NCBI GenBank assembly: GCA_958452935.1
Contig: CAUDVX010000004.1
Span: 1-64,000 of the forward strand
DNA from: an uncultured Collinsella sp.
GTDB taxonomy: Bacteria > Actinomycetota > Coriobacteriia > Coriobacteriales > Coriobacteriaceae
Direction of reading: 5' to 3'
Length of the DNA: 64,000 nucleotides
Numbering within the stretch: position 1 is the stretch's first letter; every line of letters begins with the position of its first letter. This document shows positions 26,583-34,476 of this stretch, piece after piece. Under the pieces are notes generated by a model that was not told the origin of the DNA, searched no databases, and saw only the letters and a list, made by a program, of their open reading frames with translations. The position numbers and the translations under genes were made by a program.

Positions 26583-28253
26583 ATGCCTGGTGTTACCCCT
26601 GCAGAAGTTCTGTCCAACTTTGGTCTTACGCTGGTCGAAGATCCCGCCGAGAACCAACCCCGCCTGCTGGTGGACCTGCCGGCGGCAGAGCTCGTCGAGT
26701 ATGCCATCCGTCGCGAAGAAGGCCGCATGGCCTCCAACGGCGCACTGGTGATCGAGACGGGGGAGCGTACCGGACGTTCACCCAACGACCGCTTTATCGT
26801 CGACACGCCCGACGTGCACGACAAGATTGCCTGGGGCGCCGTCAACCGTCCGCTGTCTGTCGAGAGCTACGAGGCCATCAAATCCGGCATCGTCGACTAT
26901 CTCAACGAGCGCGACGTATTCGTCACGCGCGGTATGGCCGGTGCCGACCGCAACCATACACGTCGCCTGCTCGTCGCCTGCGAGCGCGCCAGCCAGGCGC
27001 TCTTTATTAAGCAGATGCTCGCCCGCCCGCTTGCCCGCGAAATCGCGCGCACCGGCGAGCCGGACTTCTGCGTGCTCGCCGCGCCGGGCTACCAGTGTGA
27101 CCCTGCCATCAAGGGCCTCAACTCCAGTGCCGCGGTGGTCATCAATTTCCAGGAGCGCGTGATTCTGGTCGCTGGCACCGGCTACTCCGGCGAGATCAAA
27201 AAGTCCATCTTCAGCGTTATGAATTACCTGCTGCCCGTCGAGGACGACGTCCTGCCCATGCATTGCTCGGCCAGTATGGACCCCGTCACGCACGAGACCG
27301 CGGTGTTCTTTGGCCTGTCCGGCACCGGCAAGACCACGCTTTCGGCCAACCCCACGCGCCTGCTGATCGGCGATGACGAGCACGGCTGGTCCGATATGGG
27401 CATCTTTAACGTCGAGGGCGGCTGCTACGCCAAGTGCGAGGGCCTGGACGCGTTCCACGAGCCCGAGATCTTCAACGCCGTCCGCTTTGGCGCCATCTGC
27501 GAAAACGTGGTTCTCGACGAGAGCCGCAGGCCCAACTACGACGACGTCTCGATCACGCACAATACGCGCGTGGCCTACCCCGTTGAGCATATCCCCAACG
27601 CGTGGACCAAGGGCATGGGTACCACCCCGAGCGTCGTGCTGTTTTTGACCTGCGACGCCTTTGGCGTGCTGCCGCCCATCTCGCGCCTGACGGCCGATGC
27701 CGCCATGTACCACTTTGTGACGGGCTTTACGGCCAAGATCCCCGGCACCGAGGTCGGTGTCACCGAGCCCACGCCCACGTTCTCGTCGCTGTTTGGCGAG
27801 CCGTTTATGCCGCTCGACCCTATGGTCTACGCTAAGATGCTCGGCGAGCGCATCGCCGACGGCCGCACGCGCGTCTACCTGGTCAACACCGGCTGGATTG
27901 GCGGCGGCTACGGCGTGGGTCATCGCATCGAGCTTGCCTACACGCGCTCACTGGTCGCTCGCGCCCTCGACGGTACAATCGAGGACAGCGAGTTTGTGCA
28001 TGATGACATCTTTAATGTCGACATTCCCACTACGTGCCACGGTGTGCCCGACGGCATCCTGGTGCCGCGCCAGTACTGGCAGAGCACTGCGCGCTACGAC
28101 GAGGCCGCGCACAACCTGGCGGTGATGTTCGAGGAGAACTTCGAGAAGAAGTACTCGCACCTGCCCGAGTCCGTCAAAGCTGCCGGCCCGCACGCCCAGG
28201 TGCCCGCCGAGGCCCGTCATCGTGGCCGCGGCCTGCTGGGACTCCGCCACTAG
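26583..28253 (+). CDS. pckA: Phosphoenolpyruvate carboxykinase (ATP)
   Basis: A 556-residue ATP-type PEPCK. The ATG at 26583 follows AAAGGAGG. ERTGRSPNDRFIVD is the oxaloacetate-side motif. PVEDDVLPMHCSASMD, then GLSGTGKTTLSANPTR (P-loop at 244-253), LIGDDEHGWSD (metal site) and the C-terminal YGVGHRIEL/TRSLVARAL region are all present. It interconverts oxaloacetate plus ATP with PEP, CO2 and ADP; in fermentative gut bacteria it often runs in the PEP-carboxylating direction. The C-terminus is slightly long and Ala/Arg-rich. A CCACCAC-type terminator follows. Confidence 0.95.
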   Translation: MPGVTPAEVLSNFGLTLVEDPAENQPRLLVDLPAAELVEYAIRREEGRMASNGALVIETGERTGRSPNDRFIVDTPDVHDKIAWGAVNRPLSVESYEAIKSGIVDYLNERDVFVTRGMAGADRNHTRRLLVACERASQALFIKQMLARPLAREIARTGEPDFCVLAAPGYQCDPAIKGLNSSAAVVINFQERVILVAGTGYSGEIKKSIFSVMNYLLPVEDDVLPMHCSASMDPVTHETAVFFGLSGTGKTTLSANPTRLLIGDDEHGWSDMGIFNVEGGCYAKCEGLDAFHEPEIFNAVRFGAICENVVLDESRRPNYDDVSITHNTRVAYPVEHIPNAWTKGMGTTPSVVLFLTCDAFGVLPPISRLTADAAMYHFVTGFTAKIPGTEVGVTEPTPTFSSLFGEPFMPLDPMVYAKMLGERIADGRTRVYLVNTGWIGGGYGVGHRIELAYTRSLVARALDGTIEDSEFVHDDIFNVDIPTTCHGVPDGILVPRQYWQSTARYDEAAHNLAVMFEENFEKKYSHLPESVKAAGPHAQVPAEARHRGRGLLGLRH

Positions 28254-28268
28254 CGTCGCCTCAGACCC

Positions 28269-28309
28269 AAAACCACCACAAAGGGGACAGGCACCTTTGT
28301 GGTGGTTTT
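28269..28309. repeat. CCACCACAAAGG hairpin repeat, copy 2
   Basis: AAAACCACCACAAAGG pairs with CCTTTGTGGTGGTTTT (16 bp) around a GGGACAGGCA-type centre (reverse orientation of copies 1, 3 and 5). Situated 15 bp after the pckA stop, with T4 at its end, it fits an intrinsic terminator. Confidence 0.88.
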
Positions 28310-28336
28310 GCTTGGGCGGATGACTCAGGTTACAAT
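28308..28336 (+). promoter_or_regulatory. Sigma70-type promoter of the structured leader
   Basis: TTGCTT, 17-bp spacer, TACAAT. The expected start is about 28343, directly ahead of the structured leader. Confidence 0.55.
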
Positions 28337-28342
28337 ACGCCT

Positions 28343-28440
28343 GACATATCGCCCCCTTCTCCGGATGGGGGCAGCGTAAGCGCTCTTGTGGCGGCACCGT
28401 AGGACTTTGAAGGTGGCCGCTGTGAGGGCGCTTTTTGTTT
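28343..28440 (+). ncRNA. Structured leader or small RNA ending in a terminator
   Basis: After the promoter there is a GCCCC/GGGGC hairpin (28350-28372). A 17-bp stem then pairs 28379-28395 with 28416-28432 (several G-U pairs), followed by CTTTTTGTTT. This is the layout of a small RNA or of a premature-termination riboswitch/attenuator controlling the B3/B4 gene 40 bp downstream. I could not match it to a known riboswitch class. Confidence 0.45.
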
Positions 28441-28480
28441 AGGCGCCCGGGCTCGGGCGCACGCTATGAAGGGAGAGCAT

Positions 28481-29200
28481 ATGAAGAGTTTCGTTGCCGA
28501 GGATTCGTTTTGGGAGTTGTTTCCGCAGGCAGCGGTCGGCGTCGTGGTCGTAAAGGGCATGAAGCCCGCGGCGCAGATTCCCCAGGAGGACGTGGATGCG
28601 ATTGCCGCGCTGCTCGACCGCGCCAATATCGATGCGGAGCGTCACCTGACGAGCGATACCATCAGCGAGAATGCGCCGGTTAAGGCTTGGCGCGAGGCGT
28701 ATCGCCTGTTCAAGACCAAGAAGGGCGCGCGTTGCTCAGTTGAGAACCTGCTCAAGCGCGTGCTCAAAGGCAAGCCGGTCGGCCACATTACGCCGGCGGT
28801 GGATATCTACAACACGATTTCGTTGACTTACGCGTTGCCCGTTGGCGGTGAGGATTTGCATGCTATTGAGGGCAATCTGCGCCTGGCGGTGACCGACGGC
28901 GGCGACGCGTTCTTGCCACTCGGCGAGGAGGCAGATGATCCGACGCTGCCTGGTGAGCTTGCCTATATCGATGATGCGGGCGCCGTGTGCCGTTGCTGGA
29001 ACTGGCGCGATGGCGTTCGCACGGCGCTGTCCGATGATTCGGCGGACGCATTTCTGGCGATTGAGTGCGTGGAGCCCGAGCGGATGGGGGATTGCCAGGC
29101 CGCGATCGATCGCTTGGCCGAGCTGCTTGAGCGCTATCTGGGAGCGACGGTCGTCGTTAAGACCCTAGTGACCCACGACAATCCCTGCGTGGAGCTATAG
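28481..29200 (+). CDS. B3/B4 tRNA-binding-domain protein
   Basis: A 239-residue protein from the ATG at 28481 (GGGAG upstream). It has the layout of free-standing B3/B4 domains related to the phenylalanyl-tRNA synthetase beta chain: APVKAWREAYRLFKTKKGAR, SVENLLKRVLKGKPVGHI, PAVDIYNTISLTYALPVGGEDL and a final VVKTLVTHDNPCVEL strand. Such proteins are thought to edit or bind aminoacyl-tRNA or amino acids, but the role is not proven. Expression probably depends on the structured leader upstream. A CCACCAC hairpin follows it. Confidence 0.8.
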   Translation: MKSFVAEDSFWELFPQAAVGVVVVKGMKPAAQIPQEDVDAIAALLDRANIDAERHLTSDTISENAPVKAWREAYRLFKTKKGARCSVENLLKRVLKGKPVGHITPAVDIYNTISLTYALPVGGEDLHAIEGNLRLAVTDGGDAFLPLGEEADDPTLPGELAYIDDAGAVCRCWNWRDGVRTALSDDSADAFLAIECVEPERMGDCQAAIDRLAELLERYLGATVVVKTLVTHDNPCVEL

Positions 29201-29225
29201 GAACTTTTGCGACCCGTATTCGTCG

Positions 29226-29266
29226 AAAACCACCACAAAGGTGCCTGTCCCCTTTGTGGTGGTTTT
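29226..29266. repeat. CCACCACAAAGG hairpin repeat, copy 3
   Basis: 16-bp arms ending in TTTT, 25 bp after the B3/B4 stop. The loop is in the GTGCCTGTCC orientation, as in copies 1 and 5. It probably works as a terminator. Confidence 0.88.
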
Positions 29267-29370
29267 TATGTTGATGGGTTAACAAATGGGATATTTGGGT
29301 ATGGGGGTCCGGACATGCGGCTAAGATGTTTACCCGTTAGCATCATGCAAGCGAAAGGCGGTCGTCTCCC

Positions 29371-29820
29371 ATGCAGCAGAACGACGAGACACGTTTTGAG
29401 GATTTTGTCGGACTGATCAGCGGGCTCTACAAGGAGATTCAGCGTATCAAGACGTCCGAAGGTGCAAGGCTCGGCCTTAAGGGCTCCGACGTCATGTGTC
29501 TGTACTATCTTGAGCGCAGCAAGGACGGCCTGACTGGCGCCGACCTCGCCCGTATGGCCGGCGTTACCCGTGCCGCCGTTTCGCGCACACTGGCACATCT
29601 GGAGGAGGGCGGCTACGTCGAGGTCGACGACTCGGGCGATGCTGCCGTCAAGTACCGCGCTCCGGTTCGCCTGACTGCCCTGGGCGGCGAGAGCATGAGC
29701 GAGGCCGACCGCATCATTCGCGAAGTGCTCGACACCACCGGTAAGGCCATGGGCGTGGAGCAGCGCGAGCAGATGTACGCGTCGCTGCGTACGATTCTCA
29801 ACACCCTGCGCGAGATCTAA
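29371..29820 (+). CDS. MarR-family transcriptional regulator
   Basis: A 149-residue winged-helix regulator. LKGSDVMCLYYLERSKDGLTGADLARMAGVTRAAVSRTLAHLEEGGYVEVDDS is the DNA-binding core, followed by the wing (AAVKYRAPVRLTALG) and a C-terminal dimerisation helix. A target is not evident. DegV lies downstream on the same strand after 119 bp, with its own ribosome site, and may be in the same transcript. Confidence 0.88.
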   Translation: MQQNDETRFEDFVGLISGLYKEIQRIKTSEGARLGLKGSDVMCLYYLERSKDGLTGADLARMAGVTRAAVSRTLAHLEEGGYVEVDDSGDAAVKYRAPVRLTALGGESMSEADRIIREVLDTTGKAMGVEQREQMYASLRTILNTLREI

Positions 29821-29939
29821 GGCCGCCAAGGCATTTGCTTCCCATTAACAACTGCATAGTCCCGTTTGAGCGCGTATACCGTGCCGGGGCATTGCTGTCA
29901 AAATTCCCCGCGCGAGGTCCGCGCAAGAAAGGATTCGCT

Positions 29940-30794
29940 ATGTCCATTCGTATCATTACCGATTCCGCGAGCGATATGACGCCGGCTGAGCACCCCGCGC
30001 TGCGTGTTCTGCCGCTGTCCGTCACCTTTGGCACCGACGTGTACATGGATGGTGTCGACATCGATCACCAGCGCTTTTACGAGATGCTCGTGGAGCGCGA
30101 CGAGTTGCCCAAGACCGGCCAGGTCAACCCGTACGCGTTTTCGCAGGCGATTGCCGAGGCACGTGAGGCCGGCGACGAGGCGGTGATTATTACCGTGGGT
30201 GCTAAGCTTTCGGGCACCAATCAGAGTGCCCGTACCGCACTTGCCGAGGCACCGGGCGGCGATGTGTTCGTCGTGGACAGCAATAACGTTACCCTGGGCG
30301 AGCGCGTGCTGGTCGAGTATGCGCTGCGCCTGGTGGACGAGGGCCGTAGTGCGGCCCAGATCGCGGCGGCGGTCGAGGCCGTTCGCGACCGTGTGGTGGT
30401 TATCGGCCTGCTCGAGACGCTGGAGTACCTGGTGCGCGGAGGCCGTCTGTCTGCCGCGGCCGGCGCCGTGGGTACGCTACTCAACGTGAAGCCGGTCGTG
30501 GCCGCCGAGGACGGTCTCATCGTGCAGCTGGGCAAGGCGCGCGGTTCCAAGAACGGTCGAAACCTGTTGAACCAGAAGGTTGAGCAGGCGGGCGGCGTCG
30601 ACTTCTCCATGCCGCTGGCGCTCGGCTATACGGGCCTTTCGGATGCCGTGCTCAAGAAGTACATCGAGGACAGCGCCGCTCTGTGGGCCGGCCATGCCGA
30701 AAGCGAGCTTCCCATCCACACCATTGGCGCCACTATCGGCACCCATGTGGGTCCCGGCGCCGTAGCCGTAGCCTTCTTCCGCCCCGCCAACTAG
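29940..30794 (+). CDS. DegV-family fatty-acid-binding protein
   Basis: A 284-residue protein starting at the ATG with AAGGA six bases upstream. The N-terminus IRIITDSASDMTP is the standard DegV opening. LPKTGQVNPYAF, VGAKLSGTNQSARTA and VDSNNVTLGERVLV complete the first lobe, and LEYLVRGGRLSAAAGAVGTLLNVKPVV is the lobe-2 hallmark. DegV/FakB proteins bind a fatty acid, with FakB acting with the kinase FakA; no fakA is in the window. Likely role: fatty-acid binding for phospholipid synthesis. Confidence 0.92.
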   Translation: MSIRIITDSASDMTPAEHPALRVLPLSVTFGTDVYMDGVDIDHQRFYEMLVERDELPKTGQVNPYAFSQAIAEAREAGDEAVIITVGAKLSGTNQSARTALAEAPGGDVFVVDSNNVTLGERVLVEYALRLVDEGRSAAQIAAAVEAVRDRVVVIGLLETLEYLVRGGRLSAAAGAVGTLLNVKPVVAAEDGLIVQLGKARGSKNGRNLLNQKVEQAGGVDFSMPLALGYTGLSDAVLKKYIEDSAALWAGHAESELPIHTIGATIGTHVGPGAVAVAFFRPAN

Positions 30795-30805
30795 CTATCC
30801 GGTCA

Positions 30806-30845
30806 AAACCACCACAAAGGGGACAGGCACCTTTGTGGTGGTTTA
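30806..30845. repeat. CCACCACAAAGG hairpin repeat, copy 4
   Basis: Same arms as copies 2-5, ending GGTTTA, 11 bp after the DegV stop, with the reverse-orientation loop GGACAGGCA. Likely terminator. Confidence 0.88.
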
Positions 30846-30870
30846 TGCTGGTTTCGGTTGAAAGGAGCGC

Positions 30871-31194
30871 ATGTTGGCGTCTGAGGGCTTTTTTGAGCGG
30901 GTGTACGAGGTAGTCGAGCAGATCCCTGAGGGGATGGTCGCCACGTATGGTCAGGTGGCGCTGCTTGCCGGTCGTCCACGAAGTGCGCGGTACGTGGGGT
31001 ATGCCCTGCATAGCAATCCGCGCCCTGGTCAGATTCCCTGTCACCGCGTGGTGTTTGCCGACGGCCGTATCTGTGAGGGTTTTGCTTTTGGCGGCCCCGA
31101 TGCTCAGCGTGAGCTTTTGCTAGGGGAGGGTGTGGCGTTTAAGGACGACATGCACGTCGACTTGGCCGCCTGTCGCTGGCCAGTAGGGCTCTAG
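30871..31194 (+). CDS. MGMT/alkyltransferase-like protein
   Basis: A 107-residue protein with a GAAAGGAG ribosome site. It contains only the C-terminal DNA-binding/active-site domain of O6-alkylguanine-DNA alkyltransferases: VYEVVEQIPEGMVATYGQVALLAG (helix-turn-helix with the Arg/Tyr flip region) and IPCHRVVFADG with Cys57 in PCHR. Alkyltransferase-like (ATL) proteins of this length usually lack the cysteine; this one keeps it, so it may transfer alkyl groups or act as a damage-binding beacon. Between CCACCAC hairpins, probably monocistronic. Confidence 0.85.
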   Translation: MLASEGFFERVYEVVEQIPEGMVATYGQVALLAGRPRSARYVGYALHSNPRPGQIPCHRVVFADGRICEGFAFGGPDAQRELLLGEGVAFKDDMHVDLAACRWPVGL

Positions 31195-31210
31195 CGGCTC
31201 TACCGTGGCC

Positions 31211-31251
31211 AAAACCACCACAAAGGTGCCTGTCCCCTTTGTGGTGGTTTT
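31211..31251. repeat. CCACCACAAAGG hairpin repeat, copy 5
   Basis: 16-bp arms (31211-31226, 31236-31251) with a TTTT end, just after the MGMT-like gene. Likely terminator. Confidence 0.88.
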
Positions 31252-31310
31252 CCGTTGCAGGTTTACCGGGGTTAACTTATGGAGACGATGTGTTGGCGTA
31301 TATTCTTGTC

Positions 31311-31483
31311 AGAAAGTAAACCAAGGTGAACTATATTGGTTTCAGCAACGGAGCAGGCAATAGGCGATGAAAAAGCCTGCCCTGTTGAGTTTGATTCGCA
31401 TTCCTCCCCTCTGTGCGATTCAACGGTGTACTTCGGGAACAGGCCCGCTGGCAACTTACTGCCAGCGGGCCTGTTCCTGTTTT
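31311..31483 (+). ncRNA. Candidate structured small RNA
   Basis: A TATATT -10-like hexamer at 31299-31304 is followed by hairpins AACCAA/TTGGTT, CAACGGAGCAGGC paired with GCCTGCCCTGTTG, and an imperfect ATTCGCA/TGCGATT arm. The end is an 18-bp perfect stem GGAACAGGCCCGCTGGCA / complement (31436-31477) then TGTTTT. No coding frame is present. It resembles a free-standing sRNA of about 170 nt. I do not match it confidently to a named family; an excess of pairing supports RNA. Confidence 0.45.
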
Positions 31484-31530
31484 GGGGAGAAATCTAATCT
31501 CACCGTCTATGTTGTGCGAAAGCGCTTTGC

Positions 31531-32580
31531 CTAGTACACCATGCCCATGGCGTCCTGAACCTCGGCCAGGGTCTGCTCGGCGATCTCGTTGGCGCGACGA
31601 TTGCCCTCGTGCAGCACGTCCTTGACGTAATCCAGGTCGTTCTCGTAGCGCTGACGACGCTCACGGATCGGGGCGAAGTACTCGTTGACGGCCTGGGTCA
31701 CGTACTTCTTGAGCTGGCCGGAGCCGCCCATGCCGATCTCCTCGGCAATCTCGACCTCGGAGCGGCCGGTGCAGATGGCGGCCGTCGAAAGCAGGCCGGA
31801 CACGCCGGGGCGGTTCTCGGGGTCGAACGTAATCATGCGCTCGGAGTCGGTCTGGCTCTTTTTGATGCGCTTGGCCGTCTCCTCTGCGGTCATCGAAATA
31901 TTGATGGCGTTGCCGTAGCTCTTGCTCATCTTGCGACCGTCAAGGCCGGGCAGCAGCGGGGTCTCGGACAGCAGCGCTTCGACCTCGGGAAATACCTTGC
32001 CGTAGCGGTTGTTAAAGCGGCGAGCGATGGTGCGGGTGAGCTCGATGTGCGGCAGCTGGTCGCGACCGACGGGCACGACGTTGCCCTTGCAGAACAGAAT
32101 GTCGCAGGCCTGGTGCACCGGGTAGGTGAGCAGAAGGCCGGTGAGCTCGTGGCCCGAGGCCTCCATCTCGGCCTTGACCGTGGGGTTACGCGCCAGCTCG
32201 GCCTCGGACACCAGCGACAGGAACGGCAGCATGAGCTGGTTTGCGGCGGGCACGGCGGAGTGCGCATAGATCATGGTCTTGTCGGGGTCGATGCCACAGG
32301 CAAGGTAGTCCATGACCATGTTGTACACGTTGTCCTGGATATGCTCGGTGGTGTCGCGGTCGGTGATGACCTGGTAGTCGGCGATGAGCACGTTGGTCTT
32401 GGCGCCCATGTTCTGCAGTTCAACACGGCCCTTGAGGGTGCCGAAGTAGTGACCCAGGTGCAAGCGTCCGGTCGGGCGGTCGCCGGTGAGCATAGTGAAC
32501 TTCTCGGGCGTCTTTGCCAAGCCCTCGCGAATGGCGTTGCTCTTTTGCAGCGCGACTTCGTAGCTGTTCTCGTTTGGCAT
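31531..32580 (-). CDS. trpS: Tryptophanyl-tRNA synthetase
   Basis: A 349-residue class I synthetase. The ATG at 32580 has AGGAG upstream, while the longer frame has none. GDRPTGRLHLGHYFGTL contains the HIGH-like signature (HLGH). VLIADYQVITDR, THE-like HSAVPAANQ and YPVHQACDILFCKGNVVPVGRDQ are TrpRS motifs, and LDGRKMSKSYGNAINI contains KMSKS. It charges tRNA-Trp with tryptophan. Single gene; no attenuator is seen. Length fits typical bacterial TrpRS. Confidence 0.95.
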   Translation of the reverse strand: MPNENSYEVALQKSNAIREGLAKTPEKFTMLTGDRPTGRLHLGHYFGTLKGRVELQNMGAKTNVLIADYQVITDRDTTEHIQDNVYNMVMDYLACGIDPDKTMIYAHSAVPAANQLMLPFLSLVSEAELARNPTVKAEMEASGHELTGLLLTYPVHQACDILFCKGNVVPVGRDQLPHIELTRTIARRFNNRYGKVFPEVEALLSETPLLPGLDGRKMSKSYGNAINISMTAEETAKRIKKSQTDSERMITFDPENRPGVSGLLSTAAICTGRSEVEIAEEIGMGGSGQLKKYVTQAVNEYFAPIRERRQRYENDLDYVKDVLHEGNRRANEIAEQTLAEVQDAMGMVY

Positions 32581-32741
32581 GATTGCTCCTAACGTATGCG
32601 TATTGGTCAAGATGATAACGCGTTTATTGAAAGGGGTGGGGCGTAAGGTAGGTGAGGTGCCGGTAGGGCGAGGGCTATGCGGCGGTCGCGATGCGGTCGC
32701 GAGCGGCCAGCAGCAAAGAGTCACTTCCTCGGCAATAAAAC

Positions 32742-33941
32742 CTAGCGCCTGTGGTGGCGCTCCTCCTTGCGCTCCTCGGCTGCCTGCTCCTCCTGTTTAA
32801 AGGCGGGGTCGTCGGGGGTTACCAGCTCGTCCTCGTGTGTGCGCTTGTTGTAATGGTGGCGCAAGACGGGCTCAAACAGGTGCAGGTGCTTGGCGAAGGC
32901 CGCCGAGCCAATGGCGAGCACGACAAAGATGAGCACGCGCGTGGGCACCTCGACCTGATTGATCGCGGCGGCGCCGGCCGAAAGCATGATGCACCAGGCG
33001 TAGATGAGCAGCACAGCCTGCTTTTGGTTGTAGCCCTCTTGGATCAGGCGGTGGTGAATGTGGCCCTTGTCGGCCTGTCCGATGCTAATGTGGGCGCGCT
33101 TGCGACGCACGATGGCACTGAACGTGTCGATGATGGGCACGCCTGCCACGATGAGCGGGATGATGAGCGAGGTGAGCGCAGCGGTGCGGCTCACGTTGAG
33201 CAGCGAGATGGAGCCCAAAGCGAAGCCCAACAGCAGCGACCCCGAGTCGCCCAAGAAGATGTTCGCGGGGTTGAAGTTGTAATGCAGAAAAGCCACGCAC
33301 GAGCCAAAGAGCGCGATGGAGAGCGCGGCGGCGTCGATGCGGCCCGAAAGCATGGCCATCGTGAACATGGTGAACGATGCGATGCCGCAAATGCCCGTGG
33401 CCAGGCCGTCGAGGCCGTCGATGAGGTTGATGATGTTGGTGAACGCCACCAGGTAGATCACGGTGATGGGGTAGGCGAGCCAGCCAAGCATGATATCGCC
33501 AGGGGCAAACGGGTTGACGATGACGCCGATGCGCAGGCCGCCCACGCAGGCGATGAGCGCGGCGAGGACCTGACCGGTCAGCTTTTGCTTGGGCTTGAGC
33601 TGGTAGACGTCGTCGATTGCGCCGGTCGCAAAGATGACGGTAAAAGAAAGCGCCAGTATGGGGTAGCTGATGTGCAAGAGGGGATGAGGCACCAGAACGG
33701 GCGGCCAGCCCAGGTACCAGGTGCCTAGGATCTGCACAATGCAGGCGACGACGAGGCCCAAAAAGACCGCCGTGCCGCCCATGCGCGGGATGGGTTTAGT
33801 GTTGATGCGGCGCTTTGAGGGATAGTCGACGGCGTCGAGCTTGATTGCCAGGCGCTTGACCAGGGGCACCGCAAGGAAGGTCGTGATAAAAGCCGCGACC
33901 GCCACGCAAAGGTACGGTATGAAGCTCGTGGAGGAAGCCAT
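32742..33941 (-). CDS. MraY/WecA-family undecaprenyl-phosphate sugar-1-phosphate transferase
   Basis: About 399 residues from the ATG at 33941; no clear ribosome site decides among starts. Ten or eleven TM helices. SKRRINTKPIPRMGGTAVFLGLV is the first family motif, GAIDDVYQLKPKQKLTGQ the DDxx metal motif, NIINLIDGLDGLATG the conserved NxxNxxDGxDGL, FLGDSGSLLLGF the third and HIHHRLIQ the His box. It would transfer a GlcNAc-1-phosphate-like unit from UDP-sugar to undecaprenyl phosphate, starting teichoic-acid- or polymer-type glycan synthesis. The charged C-terminal 40 residues (KEERHHRR) are cytosolic. Confidence 0.9.
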   Translation of the reverse strand: MASSTSFIPYLCVAVAAFITTFLAVPLVKRLAIKLDAVDYPSKRRINTKPIPRMGGTAVFLGLVVACIVQILGTWYLGWPPVLVPHPLLHISYPILALSFTVIFATGAIDDVYQLKPKQKLTGQVLAALIACVGGLRIGVIVNPFAPGDIMLGWLAYPITVIYLVAFTNIINLIDGLDGLATGICGIASFTMFTMAMLSGRIDAAALSIALFGSCVAFLHYNFNPANIFLGDSGSLLLGFALGSISLLNVSRTAALTSLIIPLIVAGVPIIDTFSAIVRRKRAHISIGQADKGHIHHRLIQEGYNQKQAVLLIYAWCIMLSAGAAAINQVEVPTRVLIFVVLAIGSAAFAKHLHLFEPVLRHHYNKRTHEDELVTPDDPAFKQEEQAAEERKEERHHRR

Positions 33942-34476
33942 GAATCGATAAACCGCCAAGCGTCGAAGGAAAAGGTCAAAGGACGCTACGCGCAAAAGGG
34001 CATAGCTGACCCATGATACTCGACCGAGGGGGTACGGGGGTTTGCGCCGTGCGATTATCACGCGCTTACCAGATATTGGGATGTTGGCGGGGGTTCTGCC
34101 GAGTGCCGTTGGGTGTCATACGGGATCTGCGATGGCAATTTTTGGCAAAATCGGCAAAAGAAAACCACCCCCCACGTTACGAAAATGAACCCACCTAAAA
34201 CAGGTGGGTGCCCTCATCGACTGTTCCAGCGTCCTTAACAACGAAGGATACCTGTACTAAGTACGACTGTGTGGGCTCCCTAAATAAACGCGACGGTTCA
34301 CCCAGTTGCTCCGCGGGGGGCGGAATACCTACATCATAAAGCGGCACTTTGTTGATTCCAGTCTTGACATTACAAAAATCGTGTCGGACGATTACGGCGC
34401 CTTGGGCTTGGAACCGTCTGTGCGGTCCGGGCCTTTACGTTTGAGCTGCTGAATCGTTGTTTTGGAGCATGTTTTT
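33942..34476. other. Divergent intergenic region with an RNA candidate
   Basis: About 535 bp. The left part (33942-34180) carries no recognised feature. The middle holds a minus-strand RNA candidate, and the right end holds a TTGACA-like element (34364) pointing to the radical SAM gene. Confidence 0.6.
34183..34326 (-). ncRNA. Candidate structured small RNA (6S-like appearance)
   Basis: On the minus strand a TATGAT -10-like hexamer (34333-34338) precedes about 140 nt ending in ACCCACCT-GTTTT-AGGTGGGT and then TTCATTTT, a good intrinsic terminator. The interior has GGGAGCCCACACAG and GGACGCTGGAACAG segments able to pair over long range. The layout and 3' hairpin recall 6S RNA, but the class is a guess. 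No coding frame is present. Confidence 0.4.

Larger units (their letters stand above)
31195..31530. other. Intergenic region with repeat copy 5 and an RNA candidate
   Basis: About 335 bp between the MGMT-like gene and the trpS 3' end. It contains the fifth CCACCAC hairpin and a promoter-to-terminator unit that codes for no evident protein. Confidence 0.6.

Noticed and set aside
26778..27923. 381-codon frame antisense to pckA
   Set aside because: Composition is that of a GC-rich antisense shadow, and pckA motifs occupy the other strand.
7102..31251. CRISPR array suggested by the recurrent CCACCACAAAGG units
   Set aside because: The copies are dispersed, each is a hairpin at gene ends, and no spacers or cas genes are present.
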